From Bacilli bacterium (GTDB taxonomy: Bacteria > Bacillota_I > Bacilli_A > RF39 > UBA660): a stretch of 13,740 nucleotides of DNA. The stretch is taken from NCBI GenBank assembly GCA_022793565.1, contig JAAWDC010000175.1:1-13740 (forward strand), in the 5' to 3' direction. Shown here piece by piece: positions 1-7,590 of this stretch. Both the position numbers and the translations under genes were made by a program. Under the pieces are notes generated by a model. It was not told the origin of the DNA, did not search any database, and saw only the letters and a list, made by a program, of their open reading frames with translations. How positions within the stretch are numbered: the stretch's first letter is position 1; every line of letters starts with the position of its first letter.

Positions 1-1
1 G

Positions 2-622
2 TTTGTACAAAGTCAAGATTTGATTTGTTACTTTGTTTCTTTACCACTAAGTGATATGGTAAGACGAATCACTGAACTAAATCAGGACTTAAAGTTTGAA
101 ATCTTTACCAAAACAGTTCTTTCAACGAGAAACGATTCAAAACCAGGAGAAGAAAGTGAAAAAGACTACATAACAGTAGAAAGAAAATGCAAAGTTAACG
201 ATATAATTGAAATAGTAAAAAGAATCAATAAACTCCCATATGTACTAGGAATTCAAGGAACAACAAAAGCAATTGCTTCAGAAGGAACTACAAGAGTAGA
301 AAAATTAGCATACTGTGATCGATTACTACAATCAGAAAGTACAGAATTCGAATTATTAGTAGAAAGCATTACCCAAGTATATGAAGAAATGTGTACAAAG
401 GTAAGAGATGAAACTGTATTAACACATCTCCAAGTTCAAAAAGAACACCTAGCAGAAATAGTAATGGCAGAGATAAAAAATTACTATCAAAGAGAAAAAA
501 GAAAAGAGTTCCAAGAAAAACAAAGTCCAATCCAAAATTATAGAAGTGAGAGTAAAATGAAGTGGAAAGCTTGCAATGCGAAAAAAGCAAAAGTAAAATA
601 CGGATATCAAAAAAAAGTATAG
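2..622 (+). CDS. Unrecognised protein, 5' end outside window
   Basis: The reading frame is open to the left edge; the first possible start inside the window is a TTG at position 20 with no ribosome site before it, so the gene most likely begins upstream. About 206 codons are visible, ending in TAG. I recognise no family. The visible part is hydrophilic with no membrane segment. The middle (DIIEIVKRINKLPYVLG) and the stretch ELLVESITQVYEEM look helical. The C-terminal third is charged and ends in a strongly basic, Lys-rich tail with runs such as KAKVKYGYQKKV, which could bind nucleic acid, though that is only an inference from charge. Codons are A-ending like the neighbouring plus-strand genes, which argues for a real, resident gene. 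It converges on the spoVB-like gene with 15 bases between stops and no convincing terminator. Confidence 0.6.
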   Translation, partial: FVQSQDLICYFVSLPLSDMVRRITELNQDLKFEIFTKTVLSTRNDSKPGEESEKDYITVERKCKVNDIIEIVKRINKLPYVLGIQGTTKAIASEGTTRVEKLAYCDRLLQSESTEFELLVESITQVYEEMCTKVRDETVLTHLQVQKEHLAEIVMAEIKNYYQREKRKEFQEKQSPIQNYRSESKMKWKACNAKKAKVKYGYQKKV

Positions 623-637
623 GAAAAAGATAATTTA

Positions 638-1936
638 TCAAGACTCATACAAATATTTCCTTAGATAAATTCCACTTTTATAAATAGTAAAGAAGATTTG
701 TACAATTTCAGAAAATAGAAATCCCCACATACCAATATTGAAGAATAAAAATACAGTAAGACTAATACTTCGCACTAAAACACTTTGCCAAGAAACAATA
801 AATGTTTCCTTGGCTTTTCCCATAGCTTGTAGACTTGCAGATAGAGGGGTCTCAATATATTGAAATAAAAAGAATGGGGCAAGGAATTTCATATACGAAA
901 TTCCTTTTGTTGTGTGGTAGACAAGATTTAAAGACCACCCAGGAAGTAAAAAGAAAAAAATAGTAACTGGAAGACCGATCAAAAGAGAGAATAAAAGCCC
1001 CTGTTTAATCTTCTTTCTGGTATATGGAAGATCTCCATTACTATAATTTCTAGAGATCACAGGAACTAAGGCTTGTGAAACAGCGTTTGTAAAAAAACTA
1101 GGAATCAAAAGTAAAGGGATTACAAAACCACTGATAATTCCATATTCTTCCAAGATATAGTTATTAGAATATCCTAAAAAAGTAAGAACTCCTGTAATGA
1201 TAATCGGTTCTAAGAAGTAACCAATATTTCCAACCAAGCGACTTCCAGTAGTCGGAATCGCAAGAGAAAGAATTTGACTTAATTCTTTTTGTTTAGGTAT
1301 AAAATCACTTTTTCGAATCTGAACATTTCTAGGTAGAAAAAGCAACAAAATTAAAATACTAGTAAATTCACTAATAAGATTTACTAAAATTAAGAAAGTA
1401 ACGGCATAAATTAAATTGACTTCTAATAGAGTAGGGATAAAGAGAATAATACATATTAATCTGATAACTTGTTCAATTACATGGCTAATGACATGAGGAA
1501 TCATTCGTTCTTTCCCAAAAAAATATCCACGGAGTAAGTTAGATAAAGCCTCAAAAGGAAGAACCAGTGCGATTGCAAGAATTGGTAAATAACACCGAGG
1601 TTCCCTCAATAAAGAAATAGAGATAGTCTTAGAAGAAAAAACAATGATCATCATCAAAATTATATTTGTAATAAAAACAATAGGAAGGGATGAAAAGACT
1701 AGTTTCTTATTATTATTCCGCTCCTCACTTACCAGTTTGGAAATCGTCGTAGGAAGACTTAATTGAGCCATACTCATAAAGAGTGAAAATGTTGGAAAAA
1801 TAAGAGAGTAAAGAGCAACACCCTCTAATCCAACAAGCCTGGTTTGGACAATTTTAATCGTCATTCCTAAAAGTTTAGTAATCGCTCCACCAATCATTAA
1901 GATGATGGCAGACTTGATAAATTTTTCTTTGTTCAT
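638..1936 (-). CDS. spoVB: SpoVB-like MOP-superfamily lipid flippase
   Basis: This 432-residue polytopic membrane protein belongs to the MOP exporter superfamily (SpoVB/MurJ/Wzx-like polysaccharide flippases). Such proteins move lipid-linked sugar precursors across the cytoplasmic membrane; SpoVB acts in spore cortex synthesis. Hydrophobic segments fill the whole length (roughly a dozen). Near residues 136-160 the stretch RGYFFGKERMIPHVISHVIE, followed by QVIR, matches the characteristic SpoVB pattern of RGYFQG, a Pro, then EQ(I/V)VR. It is shorter than the Bacillus protein (about 518 residues). The ATG start has a modest AGAGATGA site upstream. It is divergent from the comN-like gene, which also neighbours spoVB in Bacillus. 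That context favours SpoVB over another flippase, but cell-wall or teichoic-type substrates are not excluded. Confidence 0.82.
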   Translation of the reverse strand: MNKEKFIKSAIILMIGGAITKLLGMTIKIVQTRLVGLEGVALYSLIFPTFSLFMSMAQLSLPTTISKLVSEERNNNKKLVFSSLPIVFITNIILMMIIVFSSKTISISLLREPRCYLPILAIALVLPFEALSNLLRGYFFGKERMIPHVISHVIEQVIRLICIILFIPTLLEVNLIYAVTFLILVNLISEFTSILILLLFLPRNVQIRKSDFIPKQKELSQILSLAIPTTGSRLVGNIGYFLEPIIITGVLTFLGYSNNYILEEYGIISGFVIPLLLIPSFFTNAVSQALVPVISRNYSNGDLPYTRKKIKQGLLFSLLIGLPVTIFFFLLPGWSLNLVYHTTKGISYMKFLAPFFLFQYIETPLSASLQAMGKAKETFIVSWQSVLVRSISLTVFLFFNIGMWGFLFSEIVQIFFTIYKSGIYLRKYLYES

Positions 1937-1990
1937 ATTATCATCTCTGTTTAAGTCTATGTAAAATATAAGAAACTTTTCCCTAAAAAC

Positions 1991-2019
1991 TTTCCTAAAG
2001 ATAGATTTTTATATATAAT
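1991..2019 (+). promoter_or_regulatory. Probable promoter of the comN-rel-dtd operon
   Basis: A perfect TATAAT lies at 2014-2019. A weak -35 (TTTCCT, 1991-1996) sits 17 bases upstream. The expected leader is short, about 15 bases, ending in the AGGTGAGG ribosome site. The divergent spoVB-like gene must also be transcribed out of this roughly 100-base gap, but I see no clear promoter for it. Confidence 0.45.
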
Positions 2020-2026
2020 AGAAAGT

Positions 2027-2034
2027 AGGTGAGG
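2027..2034 (+). promoter_or_regulatory. Ribosome binding site fixing a TTG start
   Basis: AGGTGAGG ends five bases before the TTG at 2040. The next in-frame ATG (position 2070) has no such site, so the TTG is the better start of the comN-like gene. Confidence 0.7.
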
Positions 2035-2039
2035 CGAAG

Positions 2040-2261
2040 TTGAATATTGAAACAGAAGCATTTTATAAAATGAGAAAAAAAATGACTCCAGTTCTTAGAA
2101 CAAAAGTCCATGAATTAAAAAAAACAGGGATATCTAATGTTTCAGAACAGCAAATCTGGAACTACTTGGTATATGCGAAATGGCAAAGAGAATCAAAATC
2201 AAGTATATCAGAAATGGCGAATGATATCTTATCGTTAGAGGTAGAGCAAGAGGAAACGTAG
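2040..2261 (+). CDS. comN: ComN-family post-transcriptional regulator (small protein)
   Basis: This 73-residue soluble protein starts with TTG after a strong AGGTGAGG site. The core (residues about 20-66) fits the ComN/YrzD family (Pfam Post_transc_reg): a helix with KVHELK, then ISNVSEQQIWNYLVYAKW and a closing NDILSLEVE. The family pattern is a 'WxYL..KKW' helix followed by a 'VNDILSL' helix. In B. subtilis ComN controls comE competence mRNA at the post-transcriptional level and affects its location; whether this organism uses it for competence is unknown. It is shorter than the Bacillus protein (about 98 residues). Its neighbours fit: spoVB lies next to it, and rel follows after 11 bases in the same operon. 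The identification rests on motif and synteny, since the protein is short. Confidence 0.68.
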   Translation: MNIETEAFYKMRKKMTPVLRTKVHELKKTGISNVSEQQIWNYLVYAKWQRESKSSISEMANDILSLEVEQEET

Positions 2262-2272
2262 GAGATGAGAGT

Positions 2273-4423
2273 ATGGCAATGAAAGAGGCATATACGATAG
2301 AGGATTTGTTAGAAAAAGTAAAAAAATATCAATCGGAAGAAAAAGATTTAATAAAAATAAAAGAAGCATATGAGTTTGCTGAAAAGTGCCACAAAGGGCA
2401 ATTTCGTAAATCGGGCGAAGAATATATTGTACATCCTTTAAATGTGGCGATCATTTTAACAGAGATATATGCAGATAAAGAAACAATTATGGCAGCTTTA
2501 ATGCATGATGTAATTGAAGATTGTGATATAGAAAGAGAAGAAATTGATGAAAAGTTTGGAATAGAAGTAGGAAAATTAGTTTATGGGGTCTCTAAACTTG
2601 GAAGAATTAATTTCTCAACAGAAAATGAATACTTAATAGACTATTATAAAAAGATTATTGTTGGTATGAGCGAAGATGTTCGAGTAATTATTGTAAAACT
2701 AGCAGATCGTCTTCATAACATGCGAACTCTTTGGGCACTACCAGAAGCAAAACAAAAAAAGATTGCCAAAGAAACCATGGAAATCTTAGCCCCATTAGCC
2801 CATCACTTAGGAATTCATAAAATCAAATCAGAACTAGAGGATTTATCGTTAAGATATTTAAAAGAAGATGTATTTTATGATATCGCAGAAAAGCTAAACA
2901 AAACAAAAGTAGAACGAGATAATACAGTAGGCGAAATGCTTAAGTACGTAACTAATTTATTAACAGAGCATGGGATTACTCATGAGATTAAGGGAAGAGC
3001 CAAAAGCATCTATAGTATCTATAACAAATTAAACAAAGGAAGAAAATTCTCTGATATCTATGACTTATTAGCCCTTCGAATTTTAGTTCACACAGAACAA
3101 GAATGCTATCTAGCACTTGGAATCATTCATTCCAAATTTAAGCCGATTCCTAAAAGATTCAAGGATTATATCGCAATGCCAAAACCTAATATGTATCAGT
3201 CTCTCCATACCACCGTATTTGGAATAGATGGATATTTATTTGAAATACAAATTAGGACTTACGAGATGGATGAAATTGCAGAGAATGGAATTGCATCTCA
3301 TTGGGCGTATAAAGAACATAAAGATGCATCTATCTTAATGCAAAATACTACAGAACAGAAACTTCAATTCTTTAAATCGATCATTGAATTGAATGAGGAT
3401 AAAATGAGTAGTGAGGATTTTGTGAATAGTGTCAAGGATGAAGTCCTAAATAATAATATATACTGTTTTACTCCAAAGGGAGATATTATTGAGCTACCAA
3501 AGGATGCTACTCCCATTGACTTCGCATATAAAGTACATACTAGAGTAGGAGAAACTATGGTAGGTGCGATTGTAAATAATAGTATTGTACCACTAGATTA
3601 CAAATTAAAGAACAATGATATTGTTAAGATAAACACTTCAAAGAGTTCGAGAGGGCCTTCTAGAGAATGGCTTAATATTGTAAAATCAACGCAAACTAGA
3701 AATAAAATTCGTTCATTCTTTACAAAAAGCGAAAAAGAAGTGTACATTGAACGTGGAAAAGATAGCCTTGAAAAGGAACTTAGAAAAAGAAAGATTGCCT
3801 ATGATACCTTCTTTACAACAGAAAATATAGAGACACTATATAAAAGTTTAAAAATAACAACACTAGAAGAACTATATTTAGAAATTGGGAATGGAAAAAA
3901 TTCTCCAATGATGGTAGTCAATCAAATCTTTAAAAAGGAAGAAGATCCAACACTAGAGCATGCAAAAAAGAACATAATAAAAAATGGAGATGCAGACATT
4001 CTTGTGTCTGGAATTGACAAAGTAAAAGTAAATTTAGCCAATTGTTGTAATCCGATTCCAGAGGATGCAATAGTCGGTTATATCACAAAAGGAAATGGAA
4101 TCAGCGTACATCGTGCAAGTTGTCATAATCTAGAAGTATTAGAACGAAGAAATGTAGATGTCCGTTGGAGTGAGAAAACGACTGACAAATATGTAACAAC
4201 AATCTTAATTCACTGTAATACAAAAGAAAACAAAATCATCGAAATGCTCCAAAAAATTAATATGCAAGATGCAGGAATCGATAAGTTTGTAACAATGAGC
4301 CATGGGGATGACACAGTTTATGAAACAGATCTATATGTCCGTAATTTAAGCCATTTAGAGAAAGTGTTCTCAGAATTAGGAAAACTGATCTATGTGACAA
4401 AAGTAGAAAGGTTGATGAAATAA
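2273..4423 (+). CDS. relA: Bifunctional (p)ppGpp synthetase/hydrolase, RelA/SpoT family
   Basis: A full-length (716-residue) long Rel that makes and degrades the alarmone (p)ppGpp in the stringent response, acting at the ribosome. Domains in order: HD hydrolase (about 30-200) with H54, the H78-D79 pair and D144 in LADRLHNMRT; synthetase (about 235-350) with GRAKSIYS (241-248), D264 in DIYDLLALR, YQSLHTTV (309-316) and catalytic E324 in EIQIRT; TGS (about 395-455); a zinc-finger-like domain with C591, C592, H613 and C617; and a C-terminal ACT domain (about 640-716). The RFKD motif (295-298) is the RxKD type seen in enzymes with active hydrolase, so both activities are expected. One small oddity is MDEIAENGIASHW, where most relatives have MH. 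The AGGAGATGAG site starts inside the preceding stop codon. The dtd gene follows with a one-base overlap, as in many Bacillota. Confidence 0.97.
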   Translation: MAMKEAYTIEDLLEKVKKYQSEEKDLIKIKEAYEFAEKCHKGQFRKSGEEYIVHPLNVAIILTEIYADKETIMAALMHDVIEDCDIEREEIDEKFGIEVGKLVYGVSKLGRINFSTENEYLIDYYKKIIVGMSEDVRVIIVKLADRLHNMRTLWALPEAKQKKIAKETMEILAPLAHHLGIHKIKSELEDLSLRYLKEDVFYDIAEKLNKTKVERDNTVGEMLKYVTNLLTEHGITHEIKGRAKSIYSIYNKLNKGRKFSDIYDLLALRILVHTEQECYLALGIIHSKFKPIPKRFKDYIAMPKPNMYQSLHTTVFGIDGYLFEIQIRTYEMDEIAENGIASHWAYKEHKDASILMQNTTEQKLQFFKSIIELNEDKMSSEDFVNSVKDEVLNNNIYCFTPKGDIIELPKDATPIDFAYKVHTRVGETMVGAIVNNSIVPLDYKLKNNDIVKINTSKSSRGPSREWLNIVKSTQTRNKIRSFFTKSEKEVYIERGKDSLEKELRKRKIAYDTFFTTENIETLYKSLKITTLEELYLEIGNGKNSPMMVVNQIFKKEEDPTLEHAKKNIIKNGDADILVSGIDKVKVNLANCCNPIPEDAIVGYITKGNGISVHRASCHNLEVLERRNVDVRWSEKTTDKYVTTILIHCNTKENKIIEMLQKINMQDAGIDKFVTMSHGDDTVYETDLYVRNLSHLEKVFSELGKLIYVTKVERLMK

Positions 4424-4857
4424 TGAGAGTTGTCGTACAAAGAAGTCTAGAAGCTTCGTGTACAGTGGAGAAAAAGATCATTGGGAAAATACCCAAAGGA
4501 CTAGTTCTCCTAGTTGGATTTACCAAGGGAGATACGGAAGAAAAGATAGACTGGATGGTTCACAAAGTATTAAATCTCAGAATCTTCGAGGATGAAAACG
4601 GAGTAATGAATCAGAGTGTTTTAGAAGTAGGAGGGGAAATCCTTTCTATTTCTCAGTTTACACTTTATGGAGATGTCAAAAAAGGAAACCGACCAAGTTA
4701 TATAGAGGCACTTGGTGGAGAAGAAGCAGGAAAATTATATCAATTATGGAATGAAAAATTAGCGAAAGCAATTCCTGTTGCGACTGGTAAATTTGGGGCT
4801 GACATGAAAATAAAATTAATCAATGATGGCCCAGTTACAATATTATTAGAGAGGTGA
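4423..4857 (+). CDS. dtd: D-aminoacyl-tRNA deacylase
   Basis: A 144-residue cytoplasmic enzyme that hydrolyses D-amino acids (and Gly-tRNA(Ala)) from mischarged tRNA, which keeps D-residues out of proteins. It has the usual family length. The N-terminus MRVVVQR is typical. The two family signatures are present: SQFTLYGD (77-84) followed by KKGNRPS, and FGADM (124-128) leading to the NDGPVT motif (134-139), whose Gly-Pro pair sits in the active site of the dimer partner. The start codon overlaps the rel stop by one base (TAATG), so the two are probably translationally coupled. The stop lies within the ribosome site of the next gene. The rel-dtd pairing is widespread in Bacillota and supports the call. 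Confidence 0.96.
   Translation: MRVVVQRSLEASCTVEKKIIGKIPKGLVLLVGFTKGDTEEKIDWMVHKVLNLRIFEDENGVMNQSVLEVGGEILSISQFTLYGDVKKGNRPSYIEALGGEEAGKLYQLWNEKLAKAIPVATGKFGADMKIKLINDGPVTILLER
4851..4857 (+). promoter_or_regulatory. Ribosome binding site overlapping dtd stop, fixes downstream start
   Basis: GAGGTGA includes the dtd stop codon and ends five bases before the ATG at 4863. The in-frame GTG at 4854 is part of this site itself, so it is an unlikely start. Confidence 0.7.
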
Positions 4858-4862
4858 ATTCT

Positions 4863-5924
4863 ATGAAAAAAGAACACATAAATTACAAGTTAGTAAATGT
4901 CTTGTTACTTCTTTTGATTTGTTACATAATTTTAATTACCTCAGGATATTGGGGAGGATTGATTCGAAAGATCTTTAGTATCATGACCCCATTTATGCTT
5001 GCCTTTGTCTTTGCTTATATTTTAAGACCCTTTGTTAAAAAATTAGAAGATAAAGGAGTACGAAGACCAATTGCCTTATTATCGGTTGTATTAATCGTAT
5101 TATTGATTATTATTGGTCTAGTATGGGTTACAGTCCCAGTAGTTTATGATCAGTTGATTTCTTTTACTAAAACTGTAACAGATGTAATCAATAATTTTAA
5201 CGGAAAATTTGATATTGAGCTTGGTGGATTTGAAAAAACAATACTAGAAGCTTTAAATAGTTTAGTCAAAGATTTTGGTACTTATATTTCAACAGGAACG
5301 ATCGATATTCTAGGAAAAAGTGTAAACTTCTTAACCAATTTAATGATCATATTCATCGTTGGAATCTATCTATTGGTTGATATGGAAAAGATTCGCGCTT
5401 TTATTAAACGCTTTTTACGAAAAAGAACAAAAAAAGGATACCGCTACTTCAAACAACTAGATATTGAAATTGGAAATTATCTACACGGATTAGCTATATT
5501 TATGATTATCCAGTTCTTTGAATATTCCGTTTTGTTTAAAATAGTAGGACATCCGAACTGGTTACTATTAGGATTGCTTGCTTGTTTTACAACCGTGATT
5601 CCATATTTTGGAGGAATTATTACCAACATAATCGCTGTAATTACAGCAACAGCAATTTCATGGAAACTAAGTCTTGCGACCTTGATTATTACCTTGATTT
5701 TCCCAAATTTAGATGGATATATATTATCTCCACATATTTATGGAAAAACTAATAATGTCAATCCAGTTTTAGTGATTATTACAATGGGATTCTTTAGTCG
5801 TTTCTTTGGCTTTATAGGAATAGTAATCGGGTTACCAGCTTACATTATAATCAAATGTACTTGGCAATTTTTCGACGATGACATTATCGAAAAAATTCAA
5901 GATGTAAAATCAGGAAAAGAATAG
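4863..5924 (+). CDS. AI-2E/PerM family transporter
   Basis: A 353-residue polytopic membrane protein of the AI-2E transporter family (Pfam PF01594, formerly UPF0118). Members are reported as AI-2 exporters or ion/proton antiporters; the substrate here cannot be told. Layout: hydrophobic segments near 11-27, 38-55 and 69-93; a soluble amphipathic stretch (about 95-150) that is typical of the family; a segment at 155-172; a basic cytoplasmic loop (RFLRKRTKKGYR); then four or so segments to the end. Family hallmarks are IPYFGG (246-251), the segment DGYILSPHIYG (284-294) followed by NPVLVI, and FGFIGIVIGLPAY near the C-terminus. The ATG at 4863 is chosen over a GTG nine bases upstream because of the ribosome site. 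It is the last gene of the operon, and its link to stringent control is positional only. Confidence 0.9.
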   Translation: MKKEHINYKLVNVLLLLLICYIILITSGYWGGLIRKIFSIMTPFMLAFVFAYILRPFVKKLEDKGVRRPIALLSVVLIVLLIIIGLVWVTVPVVYDQLISFTKTVTDVINNFNGKFDIELGGFEKTILEALNSLVKDFGTYISTGTIDILGKSVNFLTNLMIIFIVGIYLLVDMEKIRAFIKRFLRKRTKKGYRYFKQLDIEIGNYLHGLAIFMIIQFFEYSVLFKIVGHPNWLLLGLLACFTTVIPYFGGIITNIIAVITATAISWKLSLATLIITLIFPNLDGYILSPHIYGKTNNVNPVLVIITMGFFSRFFGFIGIVIGLPAYIIIKCTWQFFDDDIIEKIQDVKSGKE

Positions 5925-5925
5925 T

Positions 5926-5962
5926 AAAAAAAGAATTTTTCTTTAAGAGAAGTTCTTTTTTT
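5926..5962 (+). terminator. Operon terminator (A/T-rich hairpin)
   Basis: AAAAAAAGAA (5926-5935) pairs perfectly with TTCTTTTTTT (5953-5962). Pairing can continue inward with two G-U pairs to a small loop at 5942-5946. The 3' arm supplies the T-run. The stem is poor in G/C, but the A-tract and T-tract would also work on the other strand. Confidence 0.65.
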
Positions 5963-6026
5963 AAGCTTTGAAATAGGGAAATTTAGAGGAAAATCCGATA
6001 TAGATCACTCCTGTTTTGATGGGTTA

Positions 6027-6071
6027 GTGTAAAGAGTTTTGGGGAAATATCAAAAAAACTCTGAATGTAAG
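6027..6071 (+). repeat. IS left terminal inverted repeat
   Basis: Inward order: GTGTA, TTTTGGGGAA, CAAAAAAA, CTCTGA, ATGTAAG. A second looser copy of the outer motif (TGTAAGAG then TTGG) follows at 6066-6078, about 38 bases inward, as a possible transposase sub-site. Confidence 0.6.
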
Positions 6072-6072
6072 A

Positions 6073-6098
6073 GATTGGTAATTATTATCAATCTTTTT
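6073..6098 (+). terminator. Dyad with T-run at IS edge
   Basis: GATTGGTAAT (6073-6082) and ATTATCAATC (6084-6093) are complementary with one G-U pair, and a five-T run follows. It could stop transcripts that enter the element from the rel operon side, antisense to the transposase. The stem is A/T-rich and the loop must open by a pair, so this is tentative. Confidence 0.35.
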
Positions 6099-7482
6099 AA
6101 TTTAGTCTAAAATGTTTTCTTTTAGCTAAAGAATAAATAGAATATGTATCATTCCTATTAAATATAGAACAATCAATTTGTATATTGTTTAGGTTGATTA
6201 TATAATCATAATTTATATTATTAAGAAAAAGCTTTTTAATGTTATATCTATTCTTCTTTAATAATCTTAATTTAATGAGTTTGTCTATTGTGTTTTTACT
6301 GTAAGCCTTAGGCCTGGAGGTAAAATAAGAAGCAAAGGTATGTGAAATTTGAGATTCCATAGGACAAGATAAACTATACTTATATAAATTTTTAATATTA
6401 TTCCAATTGTTAAAAATATATTGTTTACATTCTATGATCTTCTCTTGTCTATCAGGATATAAATCGATGATTTCATTTGTTAACCTATCAAAATTGTTTT
6501 TATCTTGGTTAATTATATATTCTAAAAGAGTATTGGTAACATCCTCTTTTGGGAGTATTCTAAAAAGGGATTGTTTTAAATGAAATTTATCTAGTGCCTG
6601 AATAATTTTAATGTCATTATTATAGTTGAAATAATTTTTAAGATTTTTAATCCAAGTGGCACCATCTCCTAACATATAGAAACGTTTTATCTTTGTGGTA
6701 TCATAAGCACTTTCAATATATTCAATCGCCTCATAAATAAAATCCTCATCTCTACCAGAAAAAGTCATTTTGTTATTTAAATATTTTCTTTTTCCAATAG
6801 AGGTAAAACCATCAAAGATAACAATCGATTTCTGCATTATCTTTTTATGATGATTATTTTGTGTTGGAATCCATTTTTCGTCAGAAATAATATATAATTC
6901 TTGGACATCAGGTAGTTTTTTTATTTTAGGACAAGATAATTTTTCTTTTAAAACAATATTTCTAACTGTTTGTCTAGATAAATATTTCTCTTTTTCTTTT
7001 AAACAAATCCTATTACCAATTAAAGAATTTAAATGTTTAGCCGTTTTAGAATAATTATCATCGGATACAAAGTCTAAGACTTCGGCTTTAATATAAGGAT
7101 CAAAATAATCATATTTTTTAAGTCCTAACATCCGATCTATATAACAAAAACATTTATTATTAAGCTTAGATTTATAAAATGTTCTAGTGTACGTTATTTC
7201 TCCAAATATCGTTAGAATGGTTCTTTTATTATATGATTTAATGTGATATTTTCTTTTTCTCTCATTGGAGCTTAAATATGCTTTATCGAGTTCTTCTATT
7301 AAAGTAATGAGAGCCTTCTTGACAAAATCACACATATTAGTATCAAATGATGACACTAAATTTATATAATTACTAATATCGTAATTAGTGAAAGAGTTAA
7401 TTATTGTATCAATTTTGTCCGAAAAGTAATCATTAATTAAATTATTAATTAAATTTTTATATTTTTGTAGTATAATAGTCAT
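6097..7482 (-). CDS. ISLre2-family (UPF0236) transposase
   Basis: A 461-residue DDE-type transposase of usual length for the family. Visible features: an N-terminal helical region; RTILTIFGEITYTRTFYKSK (about 87-106), the typical 'G.i...R..Y' segment; SRQTVRNI (169-176), a helix-turn-helix-like stretch; then the catalytic core with an Asp in ISDEKW (D201), GDGATWIKN (D273), ALDKFHLKQSL (296-306) and an acidic residue in CPMESQISH (E376), followed by the family's 'R.K..S' region. D201-D273-E376 is my proposed triad by family pattern. The start is the ATG at 7482: an AAAGGAG site lies nine bases before it, while the longer frame from GTG at 7515 has none. No stop or frameshift is seen, so the enzyme may be active. 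Lys/Asn/Ile-rich codon use differs from the neighbours, which fits a mobile gene. Confidence 0.9.
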   Translation of the reverse strand: MTIILQKYKNLINNLINDYFSDKIDTIINSFTNYDISNYINLVSSFDTNMCDFVKKALITLIEELDKAYLSSNERKRKYHIKSYNKRTILTIFGEITYTRTFYKSKLNNKCFCYIDRMLGLKKYDYFDPYIKAEVLDFVSDDNYSKTAKHLNSLIGNRICLKEKEKYLSRQTVRNIVLKEKLSCPKIKKLPDVQELYIISDEKWIPTQNNHHKKIMQKSIVIFDGFTSIGKRKYLNNKMTFSGRDEDFIYEAIEYIESAYDTTKIKRFYMLGDGATWIKNLKNYFNYNNDIKIIQALDKFHLKQSLFRILPKEDVTNTLLEYIINQDKNNFDRLTNEIIDLYPDRQEKIIECKQYIFNNWNNIKNLYKYSLSCPMESQISHTFASYFTSRPKAYSKNTIDKLIKLRLLKKNRYNIKKLFLNNINYDYIINLNNIQIDCSIFNRNDTYSIYSLAKRKHFRLN

Positions 7483-7538
7483 ATGAGAAATCTCCTTTAT
7501 ATGTGGTTTGAACACTTACATTTTATCAGAGATTTCTC
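7483..7538 (-). promoter_or_regulatory. Transposase leader hairpin covering the ribosome site
   Basis: GAGAAATCTC (7485-7494) and GAGATTTCTC (7529-7538) are exact reverse complements with a 34-base loop; a G-U pair can extend the stem to 7495/7528. On the minus-strand mRNA the 3' arm takes in the GGAG of the AAAGGAG ribosome site (7492-7498) and ends two bases before the ATG. Each arm can also fold weakly on itself. Confidence 0.55.
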
Positions 7539-7570
7539 TTTTTGTTTTCCTTCCCCAAACCATTATACAC
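7515..7570 (-). repeat. IS right terminal inverted repeat
   Basis: Read inward on the minus strand: GTGTA, TTTGGGGAA, CAAAAA, CTCTGA, ATGTAAG. These are the same blocks in the same order as at the left end, with longer spacers. The upstream arm of the leader hairpin lies inside it. Confidence 0.6.
7562..7567 (-). promoter_or_regulatory. Possible -10 of the transposase promoter
   Basis: TATAAT on the minus strand lies just inside the assigned IS end. I see no good -35 at 16-18 bases. A transcript starting some 7 bases downstream would carry both hairpin arms. Confidence 0.3.
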
Positions 7571-7590
7571 AATCATTTAAAAGATTTCTA

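Larger units (their letters stand above)
6027..7570 (-). mobile_element. ISLre2-family insertion sequence
   Basis: An element of roughly 1.54 kb holds one intact transposase and is bounded by imperfect inverted repeats. Reading inward, both ends show GTGTA, then TTTGGGGAA, CAAAAA, CTCTGA and ATGTAAG in the same order with differing spacers. The outer edge is set where similarity fades (GTGTA at 6027-6031; its complement at 7566-7570) and could be off by some bases. The 9-base flanks at this placement agree in only 5 of 9 positions, so I cannot claim a target-site duplication. It sits between the AI-2E operon terminator and the surface-protein promoter and breaks no visible gene. Confidence 0.8.

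Noticed and set aside
603..640. Terminator between the converging first gene and spoVB
   Set aside because: GATAATTTATC is complementary only with a one-base loop; opening it leaves three pairs, too few for a hairpin.
4854..4862. GTG start for the AI-2E family gene
   Set aside because: The GTG is part of the GAGGTGA ribosome site that serves the ATG at 4863.
7483..7515. Longer transposase start at the GTG codon
   Set aside because: It has no ribosome site, whereas the ATG at 7482 has AAAGGAG nine bases upstream; the extra codons lie inside the terminal repeat and the leader hairpin.
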